From Sphingomonas zeae (GTDB taxonomy: Bacteria; Pseudomonadota; Alphaproteobacteria; Sphingomonadales; Sphingomonadaceae), in contig NZ_JACIFA010000002.1 in NCBI RefSeq assembly GCF_014197135.1, positions 248,001 to 312,000 on the forward strand: a stretch of DNA of 64,000 nucleotides. The letters run 5' to 3'. Both the position numbers and the translations under genes were made by a program. The notes under the pieces were generated by a model. The model searched no databases, was not told the origin of the DNA, and was given only the letters and a program-made list of their open reading frames with translations. This document shows, piece by piece, positions 35,113 through 43,540 of this stretch (its first letter is position 1; each line of letters opens with the position of its first letter).

Positions 35113-35501
35113 TGTATACGCATGTCATGGTCGGATCGAACGACATCGCGCGGTCCAAGATCTTTTACGACGCGCTGTTCACGGCGCTGGGCGGCAAGCC
35201 CGGGATGCAAGACCCCCATGCGGAGCGCATCCTGTATCTGCATAACGGCGCGGCCTTCATGGTCAGCCGTCCGATCGACGGGCAGGCGGCGACCTTCGCC
35301 AATGGCGGGACGATCGGGCTGGGTGCGGCCGATCCGGCGCAACTCGACGCCGCTCATGCGGCGGCCGTGGCGAATGGAGGCACCGCGATCGAAGCGCCGG
35401 TGGGAGAGCGTCAGACGCCATTGGGGCCGGCCTATCTGGGCTATCTGCGCGATCCGGACGGCAACAAGCTCTGCCTTGGCTGCCGCCTGCCCAAGGCGTG
35501 A
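35112..35501 (+). CDS. VOC-family (glyoxalase-like) protein, second of a tandem pair
   Basis: A 129-aa paralogue of the preceding gene. It shows MYTHVMVGSNDIARSKIFYD, FMVSRPIDGQAATFANG and YLGYLRDPDGNKLCLGC. The two align through their whole length by eye, indicating tandem duplication, and both keep the final GNKLC. The ATG at 35112 overlaps the previous stop (TGATG) and the stop overlaps purU (GTGA). Confidence 0.85.
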   Translation: MYTHVMVGSNDIARSKIFYDALFTALGGKPGMQDPHAERILYLHNGAAFMVSRPIDGQAATFANGGTIGLGAADPAQLDAAHAAAVANGGTAIEAPVGERQTPLGPAYLGYLRDPDGNKLCLGCRLPKA

Positions 35502-36358
35502 GCAACGACTATATCCTGACGCTGGCGTGCCAGGACAGGGTCGGCATCGTCGCCGCCGTGTCGGGCGCGCTGGCGGGGACTGACGGGTTCATCCTCGACA
35601 GCCAGCAATATGCCGATCTGGAGACGGGGCGCTTCTTCCTGCGCATCGTCTTCACCGGGCAGGGGGATCGCTTCCCCGCGTCGGTCGATGGGGTTCGGGC
35701 GGCGCTGGCCGAACCGGCGGCGCGGTTCGGCTTTGACTGGCATGTCGCCCCCGCCGCCGAGCGGCCCCGGATGCTGATCGCGGTGTCGAAGGGGTCGCAT
35801 TGCCTGAACGACCTGCTCCATCGCTGGCGGACCAGCGCGCTGCCGGTGGAGATCGTCGGCGTCGTGTCGAACCATGACAATTTGCGCCCGCTGGTCGAAT
35901 GGCATGGCCTGCCCTGGCATCATCTGCCGGTCGACGATGCCAACCGGGCCGAGCAGGAAGCGGCGATGCTCCGGCTGATGGAGGAGAGCCGCGCCGACTA
36001 TCTTGTCCTTGCCCGCTATATGCAGGTGCTGGGCGCGCGGCTGGTCGCGGCCCTGCCGGGGCGGTGCATCAATATCCATCACAGCTTTTTACCCGGCTTC
36101 AAGGGCGCGCAGCCCTATCACCGCGCACACGCGCGCGGCGTGAAGCTGATCGGCGCGACCGCGCATTTCGTGACCGCCGATCTCGATGAGGGGCCGATCA
36201 TCGAACAGGCGGTCGAGCGGGTCGATCACCGTGCCAGCGTCGACGACCTGATCCGCATCGGCCGCGATATCGAGGCGCAGGTGCTGGCCCGCGCGGTCGC
36301 CTGGGTGGGGGAACGGCGGGTCTTCCTCAATGACAACCGGACGGTGGTGTTCCGATGA
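35498..36358 (+). CDS. purU: Formyltetrahydrofolate deformylase
   Basis: Hydrolyses 10-formyl-THF to THF and formate. The N-terminal ACT domain (about 1-80) begins YILTLACQDRVGIVAAVSG. The formyltransferase-type domain holds INIHHSFLPGFKGAQPYHRA (catalytic His and neighbours) and LIGATAHFVTADLDEGPII (catalytic Asp). Length 286 aa. In this operon it links formaldehyde carbon entering the folate pool with formate release. The GTG start overlaps the VOC stop and the 3' end overlaps fghA by ATGA. Confidence 0.94.
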   Translation: MSNDYILTLACQDRVGIVAAVSGALAGTDGFILDSQQYADLETGRFFLRIVFTGQGDRFPASVDGVRAALAEPAARFGFDWHVAPAAERPRMLIAVSKGSHCLNDLLHRWRTSALPVEIVGVVSNHDNLRPLVEWHGLPWHHLPVDDANRAEQEAAMLRLMEESRADYLVLARYMQVLGARLVAALPGRCINIHHSFLPGFKGAQPYHRAHARGVKLIGATAHFVTADLDEGPIIEQAVERVDHRASVDDLIRIGRDIEAQVLARAVAWVGERRVFLNDNRTVVFR

Positions 36359-37197
36359 CGATCGAGACGATTTCGACCTCCAAGGCGCATGGCGGCGTGC
36401 AGGGCGTCTATGCCCATGACAGCGAAGCGACGGGCACGCGGATGACCTTCTCGGTCTTCGTGCCCGCGCATGAGGAGGGGGAGAAACTGCCCATCCTCTG
36501 GTATCTGTCCGGGCTGACCTGCACCCATGCCAATGTCACCGAAAAGGGTGAGTTTCGGGGGCCTTGTGCCGGGCACCGGGTGATCTTCATCGCGCCCGAT
36601 ACGTCGCCGCGCGGGGAAGGCGTGGCCAATGACGATGCCTATGACATGGGGCAGGGCGCAGGCTTTTATGTCGATGCGACACAGGAGCCCTGGGCAAAGC
36701 ATTTCCGGATGCGGACCTATATCGAGCAGGAACTGCCCGCGCTGATCGCGGAGCATTTCCCGATGGTCGACATGGGCGCGCAAGCGATCACCGGGCATTC
36801 GATGGGGGGGCACGGCGCGCTGACCATCGGTTTGCGCAACGCGGATCGCTTTCGCAGCGTTTCGGCCTTCGCGCCGATCGTCGCTCCGAGCCAAGTGCCA
36901 TGGGGTGAAAAGGCGCTTGGCGGCTATCTGGGGCAGGACCGGACGGCGTGGCGACAGGCGGATGCCGTCGCGCTGATCGAGGACGGCGCGCGGGTGCCCG
37001 ACCTGCTGGTCGATCAGGGCGACGCCGATCAGTTCCTGGCCGAGCAGCTTCGGCCCGAATTGTTGGCCGAGGCGTGCGAGAAGGCGGGCATCGCCCTGAC
37101 GCTCCGGATGCAGCCGGGCTACGATCACAGCTACCATTTTATTTCCACCTTCATGGCGGATCATGTCGCCTGGGCGGCAGCGCGATTGCGCCGCTGA
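36355..37197 (+). CDS. fghA: S-formylglutathione hydrolase
   Basis: Esterase-D-type alpha/beta hydrolase releasing formate and glutathione from S-formylglutathione, the step after AdhC. The nucleophile elbow is GHSMGGHGALT (around residue 148), with the oxyanion region LSGLTCTHANV and C-terminal catalytic His in GYDHSYHFISTF. Length 280 aa. Last gene of the adhC operon. Confidence 0.95.
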   Translation: MTIETISTSKAHGGVQGVYAHDSEATGTRMTFSVFVPAHEEGEKLPILWYLSGLTCTHANVTEKGEFRGPCAGHRVIFIAPDTSPRGEGVANDDAYDMGQGAGFYVDATQEPWAKHFRMRTYIEQELPALIAEHFPMVDMGAQAITGHSMGGHGALTIGLRNADRFRSVSAFAPIVAPSQVPWGEKALGGYLGQDRTAWRQADAVALIEDGARVPDLLVDQGDADQFLAEQLRPELLAEACEKAGIALTLRMQPGYDHSYHFISTFMADHVAWAAARLRR

Positions 37198-37327
37198 ACC
37201 GGTTTTACCACCTCCTATTCTCCGCTCAGGCTGAACGGGATGGATGAGTGGCCGGCACGGGGAGCCTGGATTTTGCACCCCGGCAATCGATCCGCTATCG
37301 CACCGGCTTTGGCATGAAGGACGAGAT

Positions 37328-37954
37328 ATGAGCTGCGCGCATGGCGATCCGGAGGATGGCGACCTGATCGGTCAGGACGGCAAGATCGCCGTGCCCGATC
37401 ATGTCGCCGACGCCATCCGCACGCTGATCGCCTGGGCAGGCGACGATCCAACGCGCGAAGGGCTGATCGATACGCCGAAGCGCGTCGCGCGCGCGTGGCG
37501 CGAATATTGCGCGGGCTATGGCGATGATCCTGCCGTCCACCTGTCGCGGGTGTTCGAGGAAGTCGGCGGCTATGACGAGATCGTGCTGCTGAAGGACATT
37601 CCCTTCCAGTCGCACTGCGAACATCACATGGCCCCGATCATCGGCCGTGCGCACATCGCCTATCTGCCGCGCAACCATGTCGTCGGCATCTCCAAGCTCG
37701 CGCGCGTCCTTCACGGCTTCGCGCGACGCTTGCAGGTGCAGGAGCGGCTGACCGCCGAGGTCGCAGACTGTATCTGGGAAAATCTGAAGCCCCTGGGCGT
37801 CGCGGTGGTGATCGAGGCGACCCATGCCTGCATGACCGCGCGCGGGGTGCGGACGCCGGGCGTCTCGATGGTGACGAGCCGGATGATGGGCGTATTCCGC
37901 GACGACGATCGCAGCCGCAAGGAAGTGCTGTCGCTGATGGGTCTGGGCGGATGA
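37328..37954 (+). CDS. folE: GTP cyclohydrolase I
   Basis: Converts GTP to 7,8-dihydroneopterin triphosphate, entry to folate/pterin synthesis. Zinc-binding SHCEHHMAPIIGRAHIAYLP and the distal TARGVRTPGVSMVTS are diagnostic. Length 208 aa from ATG 37328; an in-frame ATG at 37244 lacks support. It overlaps the following SDR gene by ATGA. Confidence 0.95.
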   Translation: MSCAHGDPEDGDLIGQDGKIAVPDHVADAIRTLIAWAGDDPTREGLIDTPKRVARAWREYCAGYGDDPAVHLSRVFEEVGGYDEIVLLKDIPFQSHCEHHMAPIIGRAHIAYLPRNHVVGISKLARVLHGFARRLQVQERLTAEVADCIWENLKPLGVAVVIEATHACMTARGVRTPGVSMVTSRMMGVFRDDDRSRKEVLSLMGLGG

Positions 37955-38697
37955 AGCGGCGCACCGTCCTCGTGACCGGAGCGGCCAAAAGGCTGGGCGC
38001 GAGCATTGCGCGGCGGCTGCAGGCGGACGGGCACCGGCCGGTGATCCATTATAACGGTTCGGGTGCAGAGGCGGCGGCGCTCGCCGCGGAACTGGCCGCG
38101 CCGATGGTGCAGGGCGACCTGTCCGAGCTGGACGGGATCGATGCCCTGTTCATGCGGGCACGCGCGGCGGCAGGCGGCCCGATCGACGGGCTGGTCAACA
38201 GCGCCTCGGCCTTCATGTTCGACCGGCCGCCCCAAGTCGATCCCGCTTTGATGACGCGGCTCTACGCCGTCAACGCCGCCGCGCCCGTGTTGCTGGCCTC
38301 GGCGCTGGCGCGACAGGACGATGTCGCGGACGGCGCGGTGGTCGACATCCTCGACCAGAAGCTCGCCAATCCCAATCCCGACTTCTTCGCCTATAGCTGC
38401 GCCAAATTCGCGCTGGCGGGGGCGAACACGATGCTGGCGCAGGCGCTGGGGCCGCGCATCGCGGCGAATGCGGTCACGCCGGGCCTGACCCTGCAAAGCG
38501 GCGACCAGAGCGACGATGAGTTCGCCGAGGCGGCAACCAAGAACCTGCTCCGCCGCCCGATCGGGGCGGGTGCGGTCGCGGAGGCGGTGTCCTTCCTGCT
38601 GACCGCGCGGGGGATAAGGGGGCAGACGCTCTACGTCGATTGTGGCCAGCGCTTCTGCCGCCGTGATGGCGATGTGATGTTCGAGGGGCGGAGATGA
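37951..38697 (+). CDS. SDR-family pterin reductase (FolM-like)
   Basis: Short-chain dehydrogenase of 248 aa with cofactor motif TGAAKRLGASIARRL and catalytic YSCAKFAL. The usual Ser-region reads VDILDQKLANPNPDFFAYSC, resembling pteridine reductase/FolM rather than FabG. Between folE and folB, with ATGA overlaps on both sides, a dihydromonapterin or dihydropterin reductase role is most plausible. Substrate remains inferred. Confidence 0.82.
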   Translation: MKRRTVLVTGAAKRLGASIARRLQADGHRPVIHYNGSGAEAAALAAELAAPMVQGDLSELDGIDALFMRARAAAGGPIDGLVNSASAFMFDRPPQVDPALMTRLYAVNAAAPVLLASALARQDDVADGAVVDILDQKLANPNPDFFAYSCAKFALAGANTMLAQALGPRIAANAVTPGLTLQSGDQSDDEFAEAATKNLLRRPIGAGAVAEAVSFLLTARGIRGQTLYVDCGQRFCRRDGDVMFEGRR

Positions 38698-39047
38698 CCG
38701 CGACCTATACGATTCTGCTCGACGACATGAACGTCGCCATGCGGCTGGGTATCCACCCGCATGAAGCCGAACCGCAGCCGGTCAGCCTGTCGGTCGCGAT
38801 GACCGTCCGCTATCCCGCCGCCCCCAGTGCCGACCAGATCGAGGAAGTGCTGGACTATGACTTCCTGCGCGAGGGCATATTGGCGATGGCACGCGGGGCA
38901 GGCTTCGCGCTTCAGGAAAGCCTTTGCGAGGCGGTGGCGGCCTTGTGCCTGGCTGACGCGCGGGTGGTATCGGTGAGGGTGCGTTCGATGAAGACCGGCA
39001 TCTATCCCGATGCGCGCGTAGGGTGCGAGATCGAGCGGACGCGCTGA
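38694..39047 (+). CDS. folB: FolB/FolX-type dihydroneopterin aldolase
   Basis: A 117-aa T-fold enzyme of the DHNA family. It shows MNVAMRLGIHPHEAEPQPVS at the active-site entry and VVSVRVRSMKTGIYPDA near the C-terminus, where the conserved lysine lies. It acts on dihydroneopterin in folate synthesis or, as FolX, epimerises its triphosphate. It overlaps the SDR gene by ATGA and completes a three-gene pterin operon. Confidence 0.85.
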   Translation: MTATYTILLDDMNVAMRLGIHPHEAEPQPVSLSVAMTVRYPAAPSADQIEEVLDYDFLREGILAMARGAGFALQESLCEAVAALCLADARVVSVRVRSMKTGIYPDARVGCEIERTR

Positions 39048-39058
39048 CACCGATCGGT

Positions 39059-39098
39059 TTGTCACGAGAATATCACGGAACTGTCATCAATCTGTTGC
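39059..39098 (+). promoter_or_regulatory. Tandem Pho-box array upstream of the porin
   Basis: Four 7-mers at exact 11-bp steps: TTGTCAC (39059), ATATCAC (39070), CTGTCAT (39081) and CTGTTGC (39092). The third matches the PhoB half-site CTGTCAT exactly and the others partly. The two pairs are 22 bp apart, as for two adjacent PhoB dimers. This predicts phosphate-starvation induction. Confidence 0.7.
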
Positions 39099-39149
39099 GG
39101 AAAGAGCCGGAGCCGTCCTAAGTCGCCGCCGCAAACAGGGCGGAAGAAC

Positions 39150-40610
39150 ATGGCGATCAGGTCGACACCCCAGCGGACCGGTTACGGGATCGCCGCCGCG
39201 ATGATAGTGGCGAGCTGTCCGACACCCGCCGCCGCTCAGACGGTGCAGGAATTGCAGCGCCAGATCGATGAACTGAAGGCGCAGATCAAGGTGCTGACCG
39301 ATGCGCAGAAGGGAGCGGGGGCCGTCGCCGTTTCGGCCGCGCCGGCTTCTACCCCCGTCACCGCCCAGCCCACCGCCACGCCGCAAATCGCCGTGGCGAC
39401 TCCTGCGCCTGCTTCATCCCCGCGCGTCGCGTCGGTCGCCAAGCCGCCATCCTCCCGTGCGCCCTGGTATGAACGTCTGCGCCTGCGCGGTTATACGCAG
39501 CTTCGCTACAATTCCGTCCTGGATAGCGAGGATGTGGCCGGCCCCAATGGCTCACGCCTGCGCTCGGTCCATGACAGCTCGATCAACGAGGATGGCGGCT
39601 TCCTGCTGCGTCGGGCGCGACTGGTGTTGCAGGGCGATATCACCGACCGGCTGCAACTCTATTTCCAGCATGATTTCGGCGCGGCGGTAAACAACCAGTC
39701 CAGTACCGAGCGGCGCGAGAATTTCGGCCAGTTGCGCGACGTCTATGTCGACTGGTTCGTTGATCCCGAGCGTCGCCTGCGCCTGCGTTTCGGCCAATCC
39801 AAGGTGCCGTTCGGCTGGGAGAATCTGCAGTCCTCGTCCAACCGGGTGCCGCTCGACCGGTCGGATGCGATCAACAGCGGGGTTCCCGGCGAGCGCGATG
39901 TCGGGATCAATGCCTATTATACCCCCGCCCCGGTCCAGGCGATCTGGGACCGGCTGACGAAGAACAAGCAGAAGCTGTTCGGTAATTACGGCGCCTTCGG
40001 GGTGGCGCTCTACAATGGGCAGGGCACCAATAGAACCGAGCGCACCGACAATCTGATGAAGGTCGCCATGGCCACCTGGCCCTTTGCGCTCGACGGGCTG
40101 GGGCCGTTGTTCCGGGGGCAGGTGCTGGAGATTGGCGGCTCGGCGATGTTCAACCGTTTCCGGCCCGAATTGCGCAGCGGCGGGGTCAGCTCGGTCGACT
40201 ATCGCGATGACCGCGTCGTCGTCCACGCCATCCTCTATCCACAGCCCTTCGGCATCCAGACCGAATGGACGACCGGCTGGGGACCGCAATATGACAATGC
40301 GCTTGGGGCAATCCGCTCCAGCCGTCTGGGTGGCGGCTATGTCCAACTGATGGCGAATGTCGGCAAGACGCCGATCGGCCGCGCCATCCCCTATGCCCGG
40401 TGGCAGCACTATCGCGGCGGATGGAAGGCCAATGTCGACGCGCCGCGTCTGGAAACCGACGAATGGGAACTGGGCACCGAAATCCAGCTGGTCGAGGCCC
40501 TGGAGCTGACGCTCGCCTATGCGCGGATGGAGCGGCGCGAGGCAGATGCTCGGCGGACGGGCCGGGCGACGGGCGACGTGATCCGAACCCAGCTGCAATT
40601 CACCTATTGA
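39150..40610 (+). CDS. Phosphate-selective porin (OprO/OprP family)
   Basis: Outer-membrane beta-barrel of 486 aa. A signal peptide ends at ASCPTPAAAQ, followed by a short coiled coil (TVQELQRQIDELKAQIKVL) that probably trimerises, a Pro/Ala linker, then the barrel from about residue 105 (LRGYTQLRYN) to a C-terminal aromatic strand ending QLQFTY. Motifs GFLLRRARLVLQGDITDRLQ and LRLRFGQSKVPFGWEN fit the family. A Pho-box array upstream supports a phosphate role. Confidence 0.87.
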   Translation: MAIRSTPQRTGYGIAAAMIVASCPTPAAAQTVQELQRQIDELKAQIKVLTDAQKGAGAVAVSAAPASTPVTAQPTATPQIAVATPAPASSPRVASVAKPPSSRAPWYERLRLRGYTQLRYNSVLDSEDVAGPNGSRLRSVHDSSINEDGGFLLRRARLVLQGDITDRLQLYFQHDFGAAVNNQSSTERRENFGQLRDVYVDWFVDPERRLRLRFGQSKVPFGWENLQSSSNRVPLDRSDAINSGVPGERDVGINAYYTPAPVQAIWDRLTKNKQKLFGNYGAFGVALYNGQGTNRTERTDNLMKVAMATWPFALDGLGPLFRGQVLEIGGSAMFNRFRPELRSGGVSSVDYRDDRVVVHAILYPQPFGIQTEWTTGWGPQYDNALGAIRSSRLGGGYVQLMANVGKTPIGRAIPYARWQHYRGGWKANVDAPRLETDEWELGTEIQLVEALELTLAYARMERREADARRTGRATGDVIRTQLQFTY

Positions 40611-40613
40611 GGG

Positions 40614-41417
40614 TCAATTGCCGACCCGCGTCGTGCTGAAGTCGATCCGAATGCGAACCCATTCGCCGATCATCTCCTTGCCGTTGACGCGGGGCGCACG
40701 CACGCGGAATTGCCACGCGGCCTCGCGCATCGCTCGACCCAGCCCGGAGCCGACCGGCGATTCGCCCAGGACCTGGCAATTTTCGACGCGGTAGTCGGGA
40801 ATGGTGCGGCACGCGATCAAAGCCCAGCCGCCATCGGGGGCAGGCCCGCGTAGATAGCCGCTCAGCTCGGCATTGGTCGGGCGGCGCGGGAACCATTCGG
40901 CGTTGTAGAGCCGCTTGCCGCCCGGTCCTTCGCCGGGGCCATAGGCCGATGTGCTGTCTTCGCCCCGGTCATCGCCCTTGCTTGACCCGACGCCCTTGCC
41001 CTCGCCCTTGGGAAGGGCGGCAATGTCGCCCGCGTCGAACAGCGATTTGTCGCCCCATTGCCATGGCGTCGCGGTGGACGTGTCGGCGGCCTTTTCGGCG
41101 GGCGGCTTGGGCGTGTCGGGGCGCTTTTCGCTCACCGGGGCCTTCGAGCCACCGGCGGAAGCGGGCTTACGCGTCGCCGTGCGGGTCTTGGGCACCGGTG
41201 CACCCGCCTCCTGATCGGAAGGCGAAACCGAAAAGGTGTTGAGCGAGGAGGATTTTTCCGGGTCGATCAGCTTGGGTGCCAGATGGAAGAGCAGCCATGC
41301 GAGGAGCAGGTGCGCCAGCACGGTGAGCGTAATCGACGCGCCGCGCTCGCGCAGCTTTTCGCGGTAGCGTTCGGAGATGAATGCCCATCGTGACGATGGA
41401 GGGGCAGCCGTGCTCAT
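40614..41417 (-). CDS. TonB-like protein with one membrane anchor
   Basis: A 267-aa protein with a cytoplasmic N-terminus and one membrane helix at about 30-50 (LTVLAHLLLAWLLFHLA). A Pro/Lys/Ala-rich periplasmic linker follows, then a C-terminal domain (about 190-260) with MREAAWQFRVRAPRVNGKEM. It resembles TonB-type energy transducers in layout. No exbB/exbD neighbours are present, and two Cys (ACRTIPDYRVENC) may form a disulfide. Function unproven. Confidence 0.65.
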   Translation of the reverse strand: MSTAAPPSSRWAFISERYREKLRERGASITLTVLAHLLLAWLLFHLAPKLIDPEKSSSLNTFSVSPSDQEAGAPVPKTRTATRKPASAGGSKAPVSEKRPDTPKPPAEKAADTSTATPWQWGDKSLFDAGDIAALPKGEGKGVGSSKGDDRGEDSTSAYGPGEGPGGKRLYNAEWFPRRPTNAELSGYLRGPAPDGGWALIACRTIPDYRVENCQVLGESPVGSGLGRAMREAAWQFRVRAPRVNGKEMIGEWVRIRIDFSTTRVGN

Positions 41418-41444
41418 GATGACGGAGACACCATAAGCCGGGAC

Positions 41445-41495
41445 ACCCCTCCGTCAGACTGTCGGTCTGCCACCTCCCCTCGCAGGGGGGGAATG
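41445..41495. repeat. Partial palindromic intergenic repeat, copy 4
   Basis: A half-unit, ACCCCTCCGTCAGAC...GTCTGCCACCTCCCCTCGCAGGGGGGG, corresponding to the inverted left half of copies 2 and 3. It lies between the TonB-like gene and the end of leuA. Confidence 0.7.
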
Positions 41496-41554
41496 ACCAG
41501 GGCGAACGCGTCCACCGATCGCCGTCTTAGCCGAGGCAGACGCGAAGCACCGGA

Positions 41555-43213
41555 TCAGGCCCGATTGGCGGCGGAGAGCACCGCGCGGACGCTGGCGGTC
41601 GCGATGTCGGTGTCGAGACCGACGCCGAACACGATCCGGCCATCGGCGGTGCGGGCTTCGACATAGGCGGCGGCCTGTGCGTCCGCGCCGTGACCGATGG
41701 CGTGTTCGTTATAGTCGATGACTTCCAGGTTCGGCCCCGTCGTGTCGGCCAGCGCCGCGATCACGCTGGAGATCAGGCCATTGCCACGCCCCGAGATCGA
41801 ACGCTCCTCGCCATCCACCTGCACGCGGCCGATAAAGGTCCGCTGGCCCGCCGAGCCGCTTTCCTCATAGTCGCGCAGAACGAAACGGTCGCCTTCGCGT
41901 GGCAGATAGGTCGCCTCGAACCCGCCCCAGATATCGGCGGCGTTGAGCTCGCGGCTGGTGGCGTCGGCCATCGCCTGGACATGGCGGCTGAAATCGGCCT
42001 GGAGCCGCTTGGGCAGCTTGAGCCCCTTGTCCTGCTCGATCACCCAGGCGACGCCGCCCTTGCCCGACTGCGAATTGACGCGGATGACCGCTTCGTAAGA
42101 GCGGCCGAGATCGGCGGGGTCGATCGGCAGATAGGGGACTTCCCACAGATCGTCGTTGCGCTGGCTTTGCGCCGCGAAGCCCTTCTTGATCGCGTCCTGA
42201 TGGCTTCCCGAAAAGGCGGTGAAAACCAGATCGCCTGCATAGGGCGTGCGCGGATGGACGGGCAGGTTGGTGCAGTAATTGACCGTGTTCACCACCTCGT
42301 CGATGTCCGACAGGTCGAGCTTGGGGTCGACGCCTTGCGTATACATGTTGAGCGCGACGGTCACGAGATCGCAATTGCCGGTCCGCTCGCCATTGCCGAG
42401 CAGACAGCCCTCGACCCTGTCGGCGCCCGCCATCACGCCCAGTTCGGCGGCGGCGACGCCGGTACCCCGGTCGTTATGCGTGTGGAGCGAGATGACCACC
42501 GAGTCGCGGTTCGGGATGTTGCGGCCGAACCATTCGATCTGGTCGGCATAGACATTGGGCGTCGCGCATTCGACGGTGGCGGGCAGGTTCAGGATCAGCG
42601 GATGGTCGGGCGTCGGCTTCAGCACGTCCATGACGGCGGCGCAGACCTCGACCGAGAAATCCAGCTCGGCCGTGGAGAAGGTTTCCGGGCTGTATTCGAA
42701 AAACCAGTCGGTGTTGGGGCGCTTGGCCGCCTCGTCGCGCAGGATCTTGGCGCCCTCGACGGCGATCGTCCGGACCTCGTCGCGGGTCATGCCGAAGACG
42801 ATCTTGCGCCAGGCCGGGCTGACCGCATTGTACAGATGGACGATCGCGGTGCGCGCGCCCTCCAGGCTTTCGAAGCTGCGCTCGATCAGGTCGCGGCGCG
42901 ATTGGGTCAGCACCTGAATCGTCACATCCTCCGGAATGCGATCCTCGCGGATCAGGCCGGAGATGAAGTCGAACTCGGTCGCGCCCGCGCTGGGGAAGCC
43001 GACCTCAATCTCCTTCAGCCCGACCTTGACCAGCAGGTCGAACATCCGCGTCTTCTTCTCGGCGTCCATCGGGTCGATCAGCGCCTGGTTGCCGTCGCGA
43101 AGATCGGTCGACAGCCAGCGCGGCGCCTTCGTGATCGTGCGGTTGGGCCATTGCCGGTCGGGCAGAGTGATGGTCGGGAAGGGGCGGTATTTGGTCGAAG
43201 GATCGCGGAGCAT
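41555..43213 (-). CDS. leuA: 2-isopropylmalate synthase
   Basis: Condenses acetyl-CoA with 2-oxoisovalerate, first step of leucine synthesis. HMGL-type TIM barrel with [12 protein letters not shown] (metal and acid residues) and [11 protein letters not shown] (HxH metal ligands). The C-terminal regulatory domain for leucine feedback ends the protein. Length 552 aa from ATG 43213 ([13 protein letters not shown], typical start, with GGAAG upstream); ATGs at 43231 and 43243 are possible. It is of the long LeuA class. A candidate leader peptide precedes it. Confidence 0.94.
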   Translation of the reverse strand: MLRDPSTKYRPFPTITLPDRQWPNRTITKAPRWLSTDLRDGNQALIDPMDAEKKTRMFDLLVKVGLKEIEVGFPSAGATEFDFISGLIREDRIPEDVTIQVLTQSRRDLIERSFESLEGARTAIVHLYNAVSPAWRKIVFGMTRDEVRTIAVEGAKILRDEAAKRPNTDWFFEYSPETFSTAELDFSVEVCAAVMDVLKPTPDHPLILNLPATVECATPNVYADQIEWFGRNIPNRDSVVISLHTHNDRGTGVAAAELGVMAGADRVEGCLLGNGERTGNCDLVTVALNMYTQGVDPKLDLSDIDEVVNTVNYCTNLPVHPRTPYAGDLVFTAFSGSHQDAIKKGFAAQSQRNDDLWEVPYLPIDPADLGRSYEAVIRVNSQSGKGGVAWVIEQDKGLKLPKRLQADFSRHVQAMADATSRELNAADIWGGFEATYLPREGDRFVLRDYEESGSAGQRTFIGRVQVDGEERSISGRGNGLISSVIAALADTTGPNLEVIDYNEHAIGHGADAQAAAYVEARTADGRIVFGVGLDTDIATASVRAVLSAANRA

Positions 43214-43285
43214 GATCGGGTCTTCCAGCATTCTCGGCCGCATCTGGCCAAAGGCGCGGCGGGGGCAGGTCTATCGGTTCATTCG

Positions 43286-43332
43286 GCCCTTAGGGAAGTC
43301 GCGCATGGCCACGCCGATCCTCCCCTAAGGGC
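43286..43332 (-). promoter_or_regulatory. Inverted repeat overlapping the leuA leader stop codon
   Basis: On the minus strand GCCCTTAGGGGA (43332-43321), which contains the TAG of the leader frame, pairs with TTCCCTAAGGGC (43297-43286): 12 bp with one G-U and a 23-nt loop. No U-run follows. It may be an antiterminator or a translation-sensing structure. Confidence 0.45.
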
Positions 43333-43372
43333 GGATAAGTCGAAGCGAACGGAGCAGCGGCGCGGCGATCAT
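43325..43372 (-). CDS. Candidate leucine-rich leader peptide of leuA
   Basis: A 15-codon frame, MIAAPLLRSLRLIRP, has four Leu and two Ile and stops inside a strong inverted repeat 112 bp before the leuA start. An in-frame ATG at 43411 would extend it to 28 residues (MDKALSTRHEPAT...). Ribosome-binding sites are weak for both. Leader peptides rich in the regulating amino acid are known for leu operons in proteobacteria; attenuation here is inferred. Confidence 0.5.
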   Translation of the reverse strand: MIAAPLLRSLRLIRP

Positions 43373-43479
43373 GGTGGCAGGTTCATGCCGTGTCGAAAGA
43401 GCCTTGTCCATATCGCCGATGGACCGGGCACACGCTTTGTTGCGTGGTGACAAATTTTTCAGCGGATCGTCAGCCACGC

Positions 43480-43512
43480 AAAAGGCGGAGCCGCAATTCC
43501 GCGACCCCGCCT
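43480..43512 (-). terminator. Intrinsic terminator of the YceI gene
   Basis: On the minus strand AGGCGGGGTCGC (43512-43501) pairs with GCGGCTCCGCCT (43494-43483), two wobbles, loop of 6, followed by TTT. It lies 28 bp after the stop at 43541. Confidence 0.8.
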
Positions 43513-43540
43513 TTCGCGGATGAGAGATGGAAGAGGGGAC

